A model generated the notes under the pieces. It worked only from the letters and a program-made list of their open reading frames with translations. It searched no databases and had not been told where the DNA came from. From contig DASPOF010000041.1 in the NCBI GenBank assembly GCA_035626155.1, positions 1 to 64,000 on the forward strand: DNA of 64,000 nt, read 5' to 3'. Source of the stretch: DASPOF01 sp035626155. GTDB taxonomy: Bacteria; Desulfobacterota; Binatia; Binatales; Binataceae. Position numbers and translations under genes: made by a program. Positions 1 to 7,445 of the stretch are shown piece after piece (the stretch's first letter is position 1; the number at the start of each line of letters is the position of its first letter).

Positions 1-543
1 GGGCATGTCGAGGTCCTGCATCTCGCTGCCGCTGCCACCGCCGCCGCCCGCCTCCAGGTTCACCATGATCAGTTCGCGGCCGCGCTGCTCGTGCACCGTG
101 ATGATCAGGAACAGGAGGGCGATAACGTGAATCGCCACCGAAAGTGGGAAAGGACCGATCATGAAGCGGACGGCGCGGCGAATCGCGGCGGTGATTCCCT
201 CATCGCCGCCAGAACTACTCTCGCGCTCGGCGAGATCGCGCGCCGTGGCCGGTCCGCGCGAGAGCCCGACAGCCGCGCGCGCGGGCGCCGGGCGAATAGG
301 TGCAGCCGACTCGGCCTCGAGCGCGCCACCACGGGCGAGCAGAGCGAGATCGCGCTGGCATAATGCACATCCCGCGACGTGCCGTTCCCAGCGCTCGTAC
401 TCGGATGGTTCGAGCGCGCGGGTGGCGAAGCATGCGAGCAGGTCGGCGTCCGGGCACTCCCGTCCCGACTCATCGAGCCCCGAGGCGAGCTGGCGCTTCA
501 TCAGCGTGTCGAAAGCGTCATGATTTTCGCCGCGGTTAGCCAT
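1..543 (-). CDS. Zinc-finger (anti-sigma-like) membrane protein, 3' end outside window
   Basis: The reading frame starts at the ATG whose first base is 543 and stays open through base 1, so the C-terminus is missing. About 181 residues are visible. Residues near 55-65 carry H-x3-C-x2-C (HVAGCALC), the signature of zinc-binding anti-sigma domains. A low-complexity Ala/Arg/Pro linker follows, then one hydrophobic segment (FPLSVAIHVIALLFLIITV), then a Gly-rich start of an outer domain. The ATG overlaps the TGA of the sigma-factor gene in a TGATG arrangement, implying translational coupling. This fits an anti-sigma or membrane signalling partner of that sigma factor, but the missing domain could give it another job, such as the large membrane proteins of planctomycetes and myxobacteria that begin similarly. 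Confidence 0.7.
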   Translation of the reverse strand, partial: MANRGENHDAFDTLMKRQLASGLDESGRECPDADLLACFATRALEPSEYERWERHVAGCALCQRDLALLARGGALEAESAAPIRPAPARAAVGLSRGPATARDLAERESSSGGDEGITAAIRRAVRFMIGPFPLSVAIHVIALLFLIITVHEQRGRELIMVNLEAGGGGGSGSEMQDLDMP

Positions 544-1430
544 CACTTCCCTTGCGCGAGCGCCTGTTTCAAATCGAACATCCAGTCTTCGGTCGCGTAC
601 TCAAAGCATCTGCCGATCTGGTCGTCACTGAGGCGATGTTCGCGGCGCAGCCGGCGCTCGACGTGCCGGCGGATGGCGAGCCGCGTCCTGGCGAGATTGC
701 GCGATGCGGTCGATTCATGCTCGCCGATCAGCGATGCGGTTTCCGCGAGCGTCAGGCCCTGGACGTAATAATAGGATAGCCGCAATCTGTCGCGCGGACT
801 TACCGCCGTCAGTGCGCACGTCAACGCCTCGCCCACGAGCGCGAGATAGCGAGGCCGGTCGGGATCGCCCGGTTCGGCGCCGCCGGTGTTCGCATCGGCG
901 GCGGCGCGCTCCGCGGTCATCTCATCGATCGGCTCTGTGCGCCTCTGCTTGCGCCACGCATCAGCCTCGCGCCGCGCGATCACAACCCGCAACCACGAGG
1001 AGAGTGCGCTTCGGCCATGGTAATGAGCGAGCGGCGAGCTGAGCGCGTCCGGCGAGCAGGTGAGCCCGTAAAGATCGGCCCACAAGGAGTCGGCAATCTC
1101 GCGTGCGCGCACGGGGTCGCGAACCAACGCGCGCGCGAAACGCTGGACGATCGGCCCGTGACTTTCCTGCAGATGCTGCCACGCCTGCTCGTTTCCGGCA
1201 CGGCAGCCGATCGCCAGCGCGAGATCCTCAACGTGCAACGATTCAAGAAAGGATTCGACCGCTGACTCGCTGGATGCCTCCGGTTCGCCGGCAAAGCGAT
1301 GCTCGAAGCTTTGATGGAGCATCGCGGCGAATTCGTCGATTCCCACTTGCCATCGCGCGCCGCCGCTGCGGACGTACAGCCGCTCGATCGTCGCGCGGTG
1401 GATGCTCAGAAATTGCCCGAGCGGCTCCAT
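543..1430 (-). CDS. ECF-like sigma-70 family RNA polymerase sigma factor
   Basis: The protein is 295 residues. The C-terminal third shows a sigma region 2-like stretch (FARALVRDPVRAREIADSLW, then a tryptophan-rich SALSSWLRVVIARR segment) and a region 4 helix-turn-helix (LTLAETASLIGEHESTASRN). The first ~100 residues are an extra N-terminal extension longer than in usual ECF factors. I chose the ATG at 1430 (MEPLGQFL) because the frame upstream encodes Arg-rich nonsense and runs into the tRNA-like gene; GAGGAT precedes this ATG. It is the first gene of a minus-strand pair with the zinc-finger membrane protein, the usual sigma/anti-sigma order. Its targets cannot be told from the sequence. Confidence 0.85.
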   Translation of the reverse strand: MEPLGQFLSIHRATIERLYVRSGGARWQVGIDEFAAMLHQSFEHRFAGEPEASSESAVESFLESLHVEDLALAIGCRAGNEQAWQHLQESHGPIVQRFARALVRDPVRAREIADSLWADLYGLTCSPDALSSPLAHYHGRSALSSWLRVVIARREADAWRKQRRTEPIDEMTAERAAADANTGGAEPGDPDRPRYLALVGEALTCALTAVSPRDRLRLSYYYVQGLTLAETASLIGEHESTASRNLARTRLAIRRHVERRLRREHRLSDDQIGRCFEYATEDWMFDLKQALAQGK

Positions 1431-1582
1431 CGCTACGATCCTCGTCCTGCGCCTGCGTTTGCTCAAGACCCGCCAGCCGCGCCGTCCGAGTCGCTTCCTC
1501 GATGCGCTCGGCTTGGCTAATGTCGAACGGCGGCCGGCGAGCGTCGCGCGCGTGGAGTTGCGATGCTCGAGATGCGAACGGG

Positions 1583-1659
1583 GTCGCCCCGGCTCAGTTG
1601 GTAGAGCAGCGGATTCGTAACAGGCAGGTCGTCGGTCCAAGTCCGACGGGTGGCTCCCA
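1583..1659 (+). tRNA. tRNA-Thr(CGU)-like gene, degenerate, possibly a pseudogene
   Basis: A cloverleaf can be drawn. The acceptor stem is 1583-1589 with 1648-1654 (7 pairs, two of them G-U). The D arm GCTC/GAGC is 1592-1595 with 1604-1607. The anticodon loop TTCGTAA is 1614-1620, giving anticodon CGT (Thr). The T stem GTCGG/CCGAC is 1631-1635 with 1643-1647. The anticodon stem is damaged: G29-G41, G30-A40 and A31-C39 do not pair. Conserved T8 and T55 are C, and the 3' end reads TCCCA instead of TCCA. It is clearly derived from tRNA-Thr, but function is doubtful. It sits between the sigma operon and a lower-GC region, as a decayed tRNA integration site would. Confidence 0.55.
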
Positions 1660-1689
1660 AAGAACGAATAACATCAAGCGATTCGAGCG

Positions 1690-2070
1690 ATGGTCGAGCT
1701 ATCTATCAGAGGAGACGATCTTCATCTTGAGGTCCTCGGCTGGAGCAAATTCTTCGCCCTGAAAAGCAGCATCGATATTCCGCGCACCTCGATAAAGGAC
1801 GCCCGGGTCGGGCGGCATTTGCCTGCGCGGCGCTGGACAGATTTGCGCGCCCTTGGCACGGGATTTCCGGGGATAATTAGCGCCGGCACCTTTTGGATGG
1901 GTTCGCCCCGCCAATGGGTATTTGTCGATCTTACGCGATGGTCGAAGGAAGTGATTACACTGTTTACTGAAGGCCAGCGGTACTCAGTAATTTGCATTGA
2001 GGTCAAAGACGCCGCGGACGCTCTTAACACCATTCGATCTTTTGCCGGCCTTTCATCTCAAGCCGGATAG
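1690..2070 (+). CDS. Small PH-like domain protein of unknown function
   Basis: This is a 126-residue soluble protein without signal peptide or membrane segment. The pattern LEVLGWSKFFALKSSIDIPR, then a Pro/Gly-rich GFPGIISAGTF segment, then WVFVDLTRWSK and a C-terminal amphipathic helix (DAADALNTIRSFAG), matches my recollection of a family of small beta-rich bacterial proteins annotated as PH-like; this is from memory of the family, not a search. Codon use is visibly less GC-rich than in neighbours (many ATT, TTT and AAA codons). It starts 35 bases after the tRNA-like gene and is followed by a repeat copy. This suggests local acquisition, though a native gene with relaxed composition is possible. 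Confidence 0.6.
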   Translation: MVELSIRGDDLHLEVLGWSKFFALKSSIDIPRTSIKDARVGRHLPARRWTDLRALGTGFPGIISAGTFWMGSPRQWVFVDLTRWSKEVITLFTEGQRYSVICIEVKDAADALNTIRSFAGLSSQAG

Positions 2071-2121
2071 CAATGAAACACCGAGCCATCCGTAACGTGG
2101 CTGAACAGTTGCCAATGGCTA

Positions 2122-2255
2122 TAGCAGGCTGGTGATAAATCACCGCCTGCTCCCGCTCTCTTATCTCCCCCGGAAAACACCAGGGGAGAAGATAGAGGAA
2201 AGCGGCCATCTTTCGCGCAGGATGTTGAGAGCCCGCTGCAAGCGAACTGCGATAC
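2122..2255 (+). repeat. Dispersed hairpin element, long form (copy A)
   Basis: This aligns over about 130 bases with the copy at 49403-49561. It begins TAGCAGGC and contains three structures. Hairpin 1: AGCAGGC (2123-2129) and GGTGAT (2131-2136) pair with ATCACC (2139-2144) and GCCTGCT (2145-2151), perfect but for one bulged T. Hairpin 2: TTATCTCCCC... pairs with GGGGAGAAGATA (2161-2194). The left arm of hairpin 3, GCAGGATGTTGAGA, lies at 2217-2230. The right arm of hairpin 3 is not recognisable, so this copy is decayed at its 3' end. No protein is encoded. It resembles a MITE or REP-type element. Confidence 0.75.
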
Positions 2256-2307
2256 TCGTTCAGTCCGGTTGACTCGCGCGCAGCGACGCTTGTAGATTGT
2301 TGCCTCT

Positions 2308-2376
2308 ATGAAAACTCTGCTCCGAGTCGCTGTCATGTACGTCAGCCGGGCGGGCGGGGTGTGCGTGCGCCGCTAA
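2308..2376 (+). other. Possible 22-codon leader peptide before a terminator
   Basis: An ATG at 2308 opens a 22-codon frame ending VCVRR-stop at 2376. A second in-frame ATG at 2335 would give 13 codons. A small hairpin (TGCGCC/GGCGCA around 2366-2385) and then a strong intrinsic terminator (2401-2438) follow before the methyltransferase gene. The arrangement looks like a leader peptide plus attenuator, but there is no run of a single regulatory amino acid and no clear ribosome binding site. It could be chance. Confidence 0.2.
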
Positions 2377-2400
2377 GGGCGCATCGGAAAACGCAACCGG

Positions 2401-2438
2401 ACCCCTCCCGCCAGATCGGCTGGAGGGGTTTTCTTTTT
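2401..2438 (+). terminator. Intrinsic (Rho-independent) terminator
   Basis: ACCCCTCC (2401-2408) pairs with GGAGGGGT (2422-2429), extended inside by GCC/GGC (2410-2412 with 2418-2420) around a short loop. The stem is followed directly by TTTTCTTTTT. It lies 64 bases upstream of the methyltransferase start and about 330 bases after the PH-like gene. It either ends transcription from upstream or acts as an attenuator for the methyltransferase. Confidence 0.8.
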
Positions 2439-2502
2439 GCCCGATTGCCCCATCCCTCCACCGGCTCCGAGAGACGGTCCCACAAGACGAAGAGGCGCGA
2501 CG

Positions 2503-3246
2503 ATGAGCGCATGGTTTCAGGACGAAACGTTCTGGGAGACGTTCGAACCAATTCTTTTCAATGAGGAGCGCGTGGCGCTGGCGCGCATCGAGGCCGAGAA
2601 GGTCGCCGGACTGCTCGGACTCACGCCGGGCGCGAAGCTGCTCGACCTATGCTGCGGCGTCGGCAGGCATTCGGTTGAATTCGCGCGCCAGGGGTTCTCG
2701 GTGACGGGCGTCGACTTGAATCAAGCCTATCTCGACCGCGCGCGAAGCAGGGCCGAGGCGGAGAACCTTGCAATCGAATTCGTTCAGTCCGACATGCGCG
2801 ATTTCATCCGCGCCCGAGCGTTCGACGGCGCCGTGAATCTCTTCACTTCGCTCGGTTACTTCGACGATCCGGCCGACAATCTGCGCGTGCTGACCAACGT
2901 CCATACCTCATTGAAGGCCGGCGCGAGGTTCGTAATCGATGTCCTCGGCAAGGAGATCCTCGCCCGCATCTTTCAGGAGCGCGTATGGCGCAACGCGCCG
3001 GACGGAAGCCTGATACTCGAGGAACATCATCTGCGCAGCGGATGGGATCGAATCGAAAACCGCTGGATCCTGATCAAGGGCGACCGCCGCGAGGAGTTCA
3101 GCTTCTCGCACTGGCTCTATTCGGGAGCTGAACTCGCGGCGATGCTGAGGCAGGCCGGTTTCCGCGAAGTGCAGCTCTACGGGAGTCTGTCCCGGACGCC
3201 ATACGACCACCGCGCGGAACGCCTCGTCGCCGTATCGGTGAAGTGA
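2503..3246 (+). CDS. Class I SAM-dependent methyltransferase
   Basis: The protein is 247 residues. Motif I is LLDLCCGVGRHSVEFARQG at about residues 47-65, the SAM-binding glycine loop. The acidic end of the second strand (VTGVDLN) and motif around SDMRDF and FTSLGYFDD follow, typical of the class I Rossmann fold. The C-terminal half contains a beta-rich insertion (HHLRSGWDRIENRWIL) seen in small-molecule methyltransferases. I chose the ATG at 2503 because GAAGAGG stands just upstream and the longer frame runs back into the terminator region. The substrate is unknown. It is apparently a single-gene unit under the terminator just upstream. Confidence 0.85.
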   Translation: MSAWFQDETFWETFEPILFNEERVALARIEAEKVAGLLGLTPGAKLLDLCCGVGRHSVEFARQGFSVTGVDLNQAYLDRARSRAEAENLAIEFVQSDMRDFIRARAFDGAVNLFTSLGYFDDPADNLRVLTNVHTSLKAGARFVIDVLGKEILARIFQERVWRNAPDGSLILEEHHLRSGWDRIENRWILIKGDRREEFSFSHWLYSGAELAAMLRQAGFREVQLYGSLSRTPYDHRAERLVAVSVK

Positions 3247-3419
3247 ATGCCGGTTGGCCGACGCGATCGGGCCAGGAGCCCCAAACTTTCTGTCTGGCCG
3301 CTAAGCGACCCCGGATGTAATGTTTTCCGTGGGAGGCGAGAACGCGGATTTGTGGACCGGACCGACCGTCGCGAACCGTACGCTCGCGCCCCGGGACCAT
3401 AACAAAAGGAGAAATCCCC

Positions 3420-4001
3420 ATGGCCTTTACCCTTCCACCACTGCCCTATTCAAAGGACGCGCTGGCGCCGCAAATTTCGGCTGAGACGCTCGAGTACCAC
3501 CACGGCAAACATCACGCGGCGTATGTGAACAAGCTCAACGAGCTTGTCGCGGGCACGAAGTTCGCCGAAATGCCGCTCGAGCAGATCATCAAGACGGCCG
3601 GGCCCGGCGCGATTTTCAACAACGCGGCGCAACACTGGAATCACAGCTTCTATTGGAATTGCCTGAAGCCCGCGGGCGGTGGCGCCCCGTCGGGCACCGT
3701 TGGTGATGCTATCCGAAAGTCGTTTGGCAATTTCGAGAACTTCAAAAAGCAGTTCACCGAAGCCGCAATTACCCAGTTTGGCAGCGGATGGGCATGGCTG
3801 GTGAAAAATCGCGACGGCTCGCTCGCGGTCGAAAAAACCGGGAACGCCGACACCCCGATTATGAATGACAAGCCGACGCTGCTGACCTGCGACGTGTGGG
3901 AGCACGCATACTACATTGACTATCGCAACGCGCGGGCGAACTATGTCGATGCGTTCTGGAACCTGGTCAACTGGGAGTTCGTCGCTTCCAATTTGAAGTG
4001 A
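3420..4001 (+). CDS. sodB: Superoxide dismutase [Fe]
   Basis: This converts superoxide to hydrogen peroxide and oxygen in the cytoplasm. The 193 residues match the usual SodB length. Visible metal ligands are His27 (LEYHHGKHH), a His near 75 (AQHWNHSFYW), and Asp and His in CDVWEHAYYIDYRN near 157-161. The Gln in NNAAQHWNH and the overall pattern are typical of iron-dependent rather than manganese-dependent enzymes. The start is supported by AAAAGGAGAAA eight bases upstream. It is monocistronic, facing the convergent hydrogenase operon. Protection of oxygen-sensitive metalloenzymes such as the neighbouring hydrogenase is a plausible role but an inference. Confidence 0.95.
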   Translation: MAFTLPPLPYSKDALAPQISAETLEYHHGKHHAAYVNKLNELVAGTKFAEMPLEQIIKTAGPGAIFNNAAQHWNHSFYWNCLKPAGGGAPSGTVGDAIRKSFGNFENFKKQFTEAAITQFGSGWAWLVKNRDGSLAVEKTGNADTPIMNDKPTLLTCDVWEHAYYIDYRNARANYVDAFWNLVNWEFVASNLK

Positions 4002-4080
4002 TCGCGCACCGAGCCCGGATTCCCGTTTTGCATTGGCGGGGCTTCGCGCGCCGGCGCGTTCGCACGGGTCCGGCGCAAAA

Positions 4081-4572
4081 TTACGCAGTCGGTGGGTGAC
4101 CCGAGACCGCGCTCTCGCGGCTCAACTCCTCTGCCCAGGATCGCACGCGGTCGAGCGCACGCTTCAACGCCGGGCGCATCGTTTGGCTGAGGGTAAAGGC
4201 TCGGCGCGCCGGCGCGGGAGCGATTTCGATCGCGAAGATTTTCCCGCGCTCGGGTGCGCATCCCAACTTTCGCGCGAGCGCGACCGCCTCCGCGACCCCC
4301 ATGTCGTGCGAGGAAACGAACCGAGCGGCGCATCGAGCCACGTCATCGAAACTCAGCTCATGGAGAGTGCCGGCGCGCGCGCCGGATCGCACGGCGTCGA
4401 TAAGGATGGCGGCATCGATTCCGCGCATCAGTTCGAGAAGGCTCACCCCGGGACGATCGGCAACGATTACTTCGCAGTTGGGCGGCGGCGCCTCGGCGAG
4501 GATTCGCGCGACCTCGAGCCCGCACGCATCGTCGCCGAACGGGCTTCCGATCCCGATGATCCGAATCAACAT
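4081..4572 (-). CDS. NiFe hydrogenase maturation protease (HybD/HycI type)
   Basis: This endopeptidase trims the C-terminal tail of the hydrogenase large subunit after nickel insertion. The N-terminus shows the family glycine loop (IIGIGSPFGDDACGLEVA) with the conserved acidic residue in GDD, and ILIDAVRSGARAGT follows near residue 60-75. It has 163 residues, normal for the family. I chose the ATG at 4572 since it overlaps the last codons of the large-subunit gene by seven bases, implying coupling. It is the last gene of the minus-strand hydrogenase operon. An earlier ATG at 4617 would add 15 residues lying inside the previous gene and is unlikely. Confidence 0.85.
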   Translation of the reverse strand: MLIRIIGIGSPFGDDACGLEVARILAEAPPPNCEVIVADRPGVSLLELMRGIDAAILIDAVRSGARAGTLHELSFDDVARCAARFVSSHDMGVAEAVALARKLGCAPERGKIFAIEIAPAPARRAFTLSQTMRPALKRALDRVRSWAEELSRESAVSGHPPTA

Positions 4573-5870
4573 CGTTCGGTCTCCAGGCGGAGAAAGTGCG
4601 TCGAGCACGAGATGCACGGGTCGTAATTGCGAATTGCCATTTCGCAGGCGTGAGTCGCTTCCGCCTCAGTCTTCTGAATTATGCCGGGAACGAGTTCGCG
4701 CAGGTCGGCCTCGATTCGCGCCTGGTTCTGCGCGGTGGGCGGGACGATCCGCGCGGATCGGATCGATCCGCGCTCATCGGTCTCGAACGCGTTATAGAGC
4801 AGGCCGCGCGGCGCCTCGGTGATCGCGCGTCCGATTCCGGCGCGCGGATGGAACGGCGCGGCAGAGGGTGATGGCGGTTCGTATGCGTCGATGATCCTGA
4901 GCGCTTCGTCGATCGCATAAAGAATCTCGAGCGCGCGGGCGACGATGCTCGTGTAGGGATTCGAATTCGGCCACGGGATGCCGGTGTCGCGCGCGACGGA
5001 GGCGACGTCGGGCCCCAGCCGATCGAAATTCAGGTTGATGCGGGCGAGCGGTCCGAGGAAGTACGATTCGCGGCCTTTGACCTTCGAGCGGAGCGCATTC
5101 GAATACGGCACCTGGTGCTCCTCGAAAAAGTCGTCGAAGTTCTCCTGGGGCGCATCGATGCCTTTGCTCGAGACGATCCTCCCTTCGTTCATCGGATATT
5201 CGTCCGGATGGCGGAGCGAAACGAATTCGATGTCGCGATTGGCGGCGGGCAAATCGAATCGGGAAACCCAGCGCACGCACTCGACCGCATCGGCGCGCCC
5301 GCGCAGGAGTTGCTCGCGCAAAACCGCAAGCTCGTCGCGCCTGGGGACGCGAGTAAAGCCGCCGATGCAGGCGCCGACCGGATGGACCGAGCGGCCGCCG
5401 AGCTTTGCCACGATCGCGTTGCCGAGCTTCCTGATTCTGAGGCCGCGCTCGACGGCGTCGCGATGTTTCTCGGCCATCGCGATCACGCCGTCGCATCCCA
5501 GGAAATCCGGCGCCGCGAGGACGTGGACGTGGAGGGCGTGGCTTTCTATCCACTCGCCGCAGTAGTAGAGCCGGCGCAGGGCGCGGATCGCGGGATCGAT
5601 CGCGATATCGAACAATCGCTCGAAAGCATGTACCGCGGTCATCTGATACGCGACCGGGCAGATGCCGCAGATTCGCGCGGTGAGGTCGGGCGCCTCCCGG
5701 CAATCGCGGCCCCGCAGCAATGCCTCGAAGAAGCGGGGCGGCTCGAAAATTTCCAGGCGCAGGTCCGCCAACTGGTCATCGTGCAATCTGATCCGCAAGG
5801 CGCTTTCGCCCTCGACGCGGGTCAGATAGTTGACCTCGATCGTCCTAGTTTTTTTTCGCCGCGATGGCAT
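4566..5870 (-). CDS. hydA: NiFe hydrogenase (group 3b type) large subunit
   Basis: This is the catalytic alpha subunit of a cytoplasmic bidirectional NAD(P)-linked hydrogenase or sulfhydrogenase. The 434 residues include both nickel-binding pairs: the L1 motif RICGICPVAYQ near residue 65-75 and the L2 motif DPCISCSTHF near residue 418-427. After L2 a short tail (LRLETERC) would be removed by the downstream protease. The N-terminal IEVNYLTRVEGE is typical of group 3. The start overlaps the end of hydD by 26 bases, at an A8 run. The order hydB-hydG-hydD-hydA matches archaeal and bacterial group 3b operons. Physiological direction cannot be read from the sequence. Confidence 0.93.
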   Translation of the reverse strand: MPSRRKKTRTIEVNYLTRVEGESALRIRLHDDQLADLRLEIFEPPRFFEALLRGRDCREAPDLTARICGICPVAYQMTAVHAFERLFDIAIDPAIRALRRLYYCGEWIESHALHVHVLAAPDFLGCDGVIAMAEKHRDAVERGLRIRKLGNAIVAKLGGRSVHPVGACIGGFTRVPRRDELAVLREQLLRGRADAVECVRWVSRFDLPAANRDIEFVSLRHPDEYPMNEGRIVSSKGIDAPQENFDDFFEEHQVPYSNALRSKVKGRESYFLGPLARINLNFDRLGPDVASVARDTGIPWPNSNPYTSIVARALEILYAIDEALRIIDAYEPPSPSAAPFHPRAGIGRAITEAPRGLLYNAFETDERGSIRSARIVPPTAQNQARIEADLRELVPGIIQKTEAEATHACEMAIRNYDPCISCSTHFLRLETERC

Positions 5871-6621
5871 CCGCGGTCTCCCGCCACGGCCTTACGTAAC
5901 CGTTGATTGCACGCAAGCGGCGCAGCGCGTCGTCGCCGGCAATCCCCTGATTTGCGAGCAGGCGCGTGAACGATTCCATGTTCTGATCGTCGGCTGGCCC
6001 GAAACATCCGTAGCATCCGCGCCGCAACGACGGGCACAGCGCGCCGCATCCCGTGCGCGTTACCGGTCCGAGGCACGGCTCTCCGCGCGCAACCACCACG
6101 CACGCATTGCCGCGCCGCTTGCACTCCATGCACACGCTATGGGCGGGCAGCACCGGCTTCGCCCCGGATAGCAACGAGCGCACCACGCTCAACAGCTCGC
6201 GCACATCCACGGGGCAGCCCCAGATCTCGAAATCGACCCGGACATGCTCGGAGATGGGAGTGGAGGTCGAGAGCGTCGAGATGAATTCGGGGCTGGGATA
6301 GACGACGCTCCGGTATTGTTCGACGTCGGCCCAGTTGCGCAGCGCCTGGATTCCGCCTGCGGTGGCGCACGCCCCGATCGTGACGAGAAAGCGGCTGTCT
6401 TCGCGCACCCGGATGATCCGCCGGGCATCGTCGGGGGTGGTGATGCTGCCCTCGACGAACGCGATGTCGTACGGTCCGTCGAGATGGCGGCTTCGAATCT
6501 GCGGAAAATGGGCGAAATCAACCAGCCCGGCGAGCTTCAGCAGCTCGTCCTCGGCGTTCAGGAACTGCAACTGGCAGCCGTCGCACGAAGCGAACTTGAA
6601 TACCGCGATTCGGGGTTTCAT
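5845..6621 (-). CDS. hydD: NiFe hydrogenase (group 3b) small subunit
   Basis: This is the delta subunit, carrying iron-sulfur clusters that pass electrons from the NiFe site to the flavoprotein arm. It has 258 residues. The N-terminus IAVFKFASCDGCQLQFL provides the CxxC of the proximal cluster, TIGACATAGGIQ supplies the next conserved Cys, and the C-terminal half has the Cys-rich run CMECKRRGNACVVV ... CGALCPSLRRGCYGCFGP. There is no Tat signal, so the enzyme is cytoplasmic as expected for group 3. I chose the ATG at 6621 because it overlaps the hydG stop (ATGA) and the protein starts at the family's usual place. Confidence 0.93.
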   Translation of the reverse strand: MKPRIAVFKFASCDGCQLQFLNAEDELLKLAGLVDFAHFPQIRSRHLDGPYDIAFVEGSITTPDDARRIIRVREDSRFLVTIGACATAGGIQALRNWADVEQYRSVVYPSPEFISTLSTSTPISEHVRVDFEIWGCPVDVRELLSVVRSLLSGAKPVLPAHSVCMECKRRGNACVVVARGEPCLGPVTRTGCGALCPSLRRGCYGCFGPADDQNMESFTRLLANQGIAGDDALRRLRAINGYVRPWRETADAIAAKKN

Positions 6622-7445
6622 ATCCCGGATTCTCCGAAGCGCTGCCTCACCGTGTGATAGGAAAATATCGGGCCATCTTTGCAGACAAAGTGTTCGCGAT
6701 ACTGGCAATGGCCGCAGAGCCCGACCGCGCACTCCATCCGCCGTTCCATCGAGAGGTAAATGGCATCATCGGTGATGCCCTTCTGGCGCAGCGAACGTGC
6801 GGCGAATCTCATCATCATTTCCGGTCCGCACATCATCACGATCGACGATGGTGGCACTGTTACCTCATCGAACAATTCCGTCACCACGCCGATCTTATAA
6901 TGCCAGCTTTTATCCGGGTGGTCGGTCGTCAGGTAAACCTTGGTGCGCGGCGCGCGGCGCCATTCATCGAAGCGCTCGCGGTAGAGGAGATCGTTGGGCG
7001 TTTTGACGCCATGAATAATATGCAGTTCGCCATAGTCGGCGCGGCGGCGGAAAATGTAGTTAATCAGTCCAACGACCGGCGCGCATCCCAGCCCCCCGGT
7101 GATAATTACTACGTCCCGCCCGCGCGCCACATTGACCGGCCATCCGTTGCCATATGGGCCGCGCACGCCGACGATGTCGCCGACCTTCCACTTCGCCATC
7201 ACGCCCGTAACGCGTCCCGCGATCCGGATGGTGTGTTCCAGGATTTCCGGCTCCGCCGGATCGGAAACGATCGAGATGGGCACCTCGCCGACGCCGAAGA
7301 CGTAGATCATGTTGAACTGCCCCGCCTCGAAGCGATATGAGCGGCGCACCTCGGCATCGAGCAAACGCATCGTGAACGTATAGATACCTTCGGTCTCGGT
7401 CCTGCGCGCGATGATGCGGGCCGGATGCATGGCGTAAGGAGTCAT
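6618..7445 (-). CDS. hydG: Hydrogenase/sulfur reductase gamma subunit, FAD/NAD(P)-binding
   Basis: A ferredoxin-NADP reductase-like subunit of 275 residues that exchanges electrons between the hydrogenase clusters and NAD(P). An FAD-binding barrel contains YRFEAGQFNMIYVFGVGEVP, where flavin is held. The nucleotide-binding region contains VVIITGGLGCAPVVGLINYI. The C-terminal cysteines (MECAVGLCGHCQYREHFVCKDGP) bind a 2Fe-2S cluster as in dihydroorotate dehydrogenase electron-transfer subunits. The start at 7445 overlaps the hydB stop (ATGA); the frame is open farther upstream but there encodes only a shadow of hydB. Confidence 0.92.
   Translation of the reverse strand: MTPYAMHPARIIARRTETEGIYTFTMRLLDAEVRRSYRFEAGQFNMIYVFGVGEVPISIVSDPAEPEILEHTIRIAGRVTGVMAKWKVGDIVGVRGPYGNGWPVNVARGRDVVIITGGLGCAPVVGLINYIFRRRADYGELHIIHGVKTPNDLLYRERFDEWRRAPRTKVYLTTDHPDKSWHYKIGVVTELFDEVTVPPSSIVMMCGPEMMMRFAARSLRQKGITDDAIYLSMERRMECAVGLCGHCQYREHFVCKDGPIFSYHTVRQRFGESGI

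Noticed and set aside
5849..5856. Run of eight A (minus strand) at the hydD-hydA overlap, a possible programmed frameshift site
   Set aside because: The hydA frame lies +1 from hydD, so a classic -1 slip there would not join the two; simple overlap with a separate ATG is enough.
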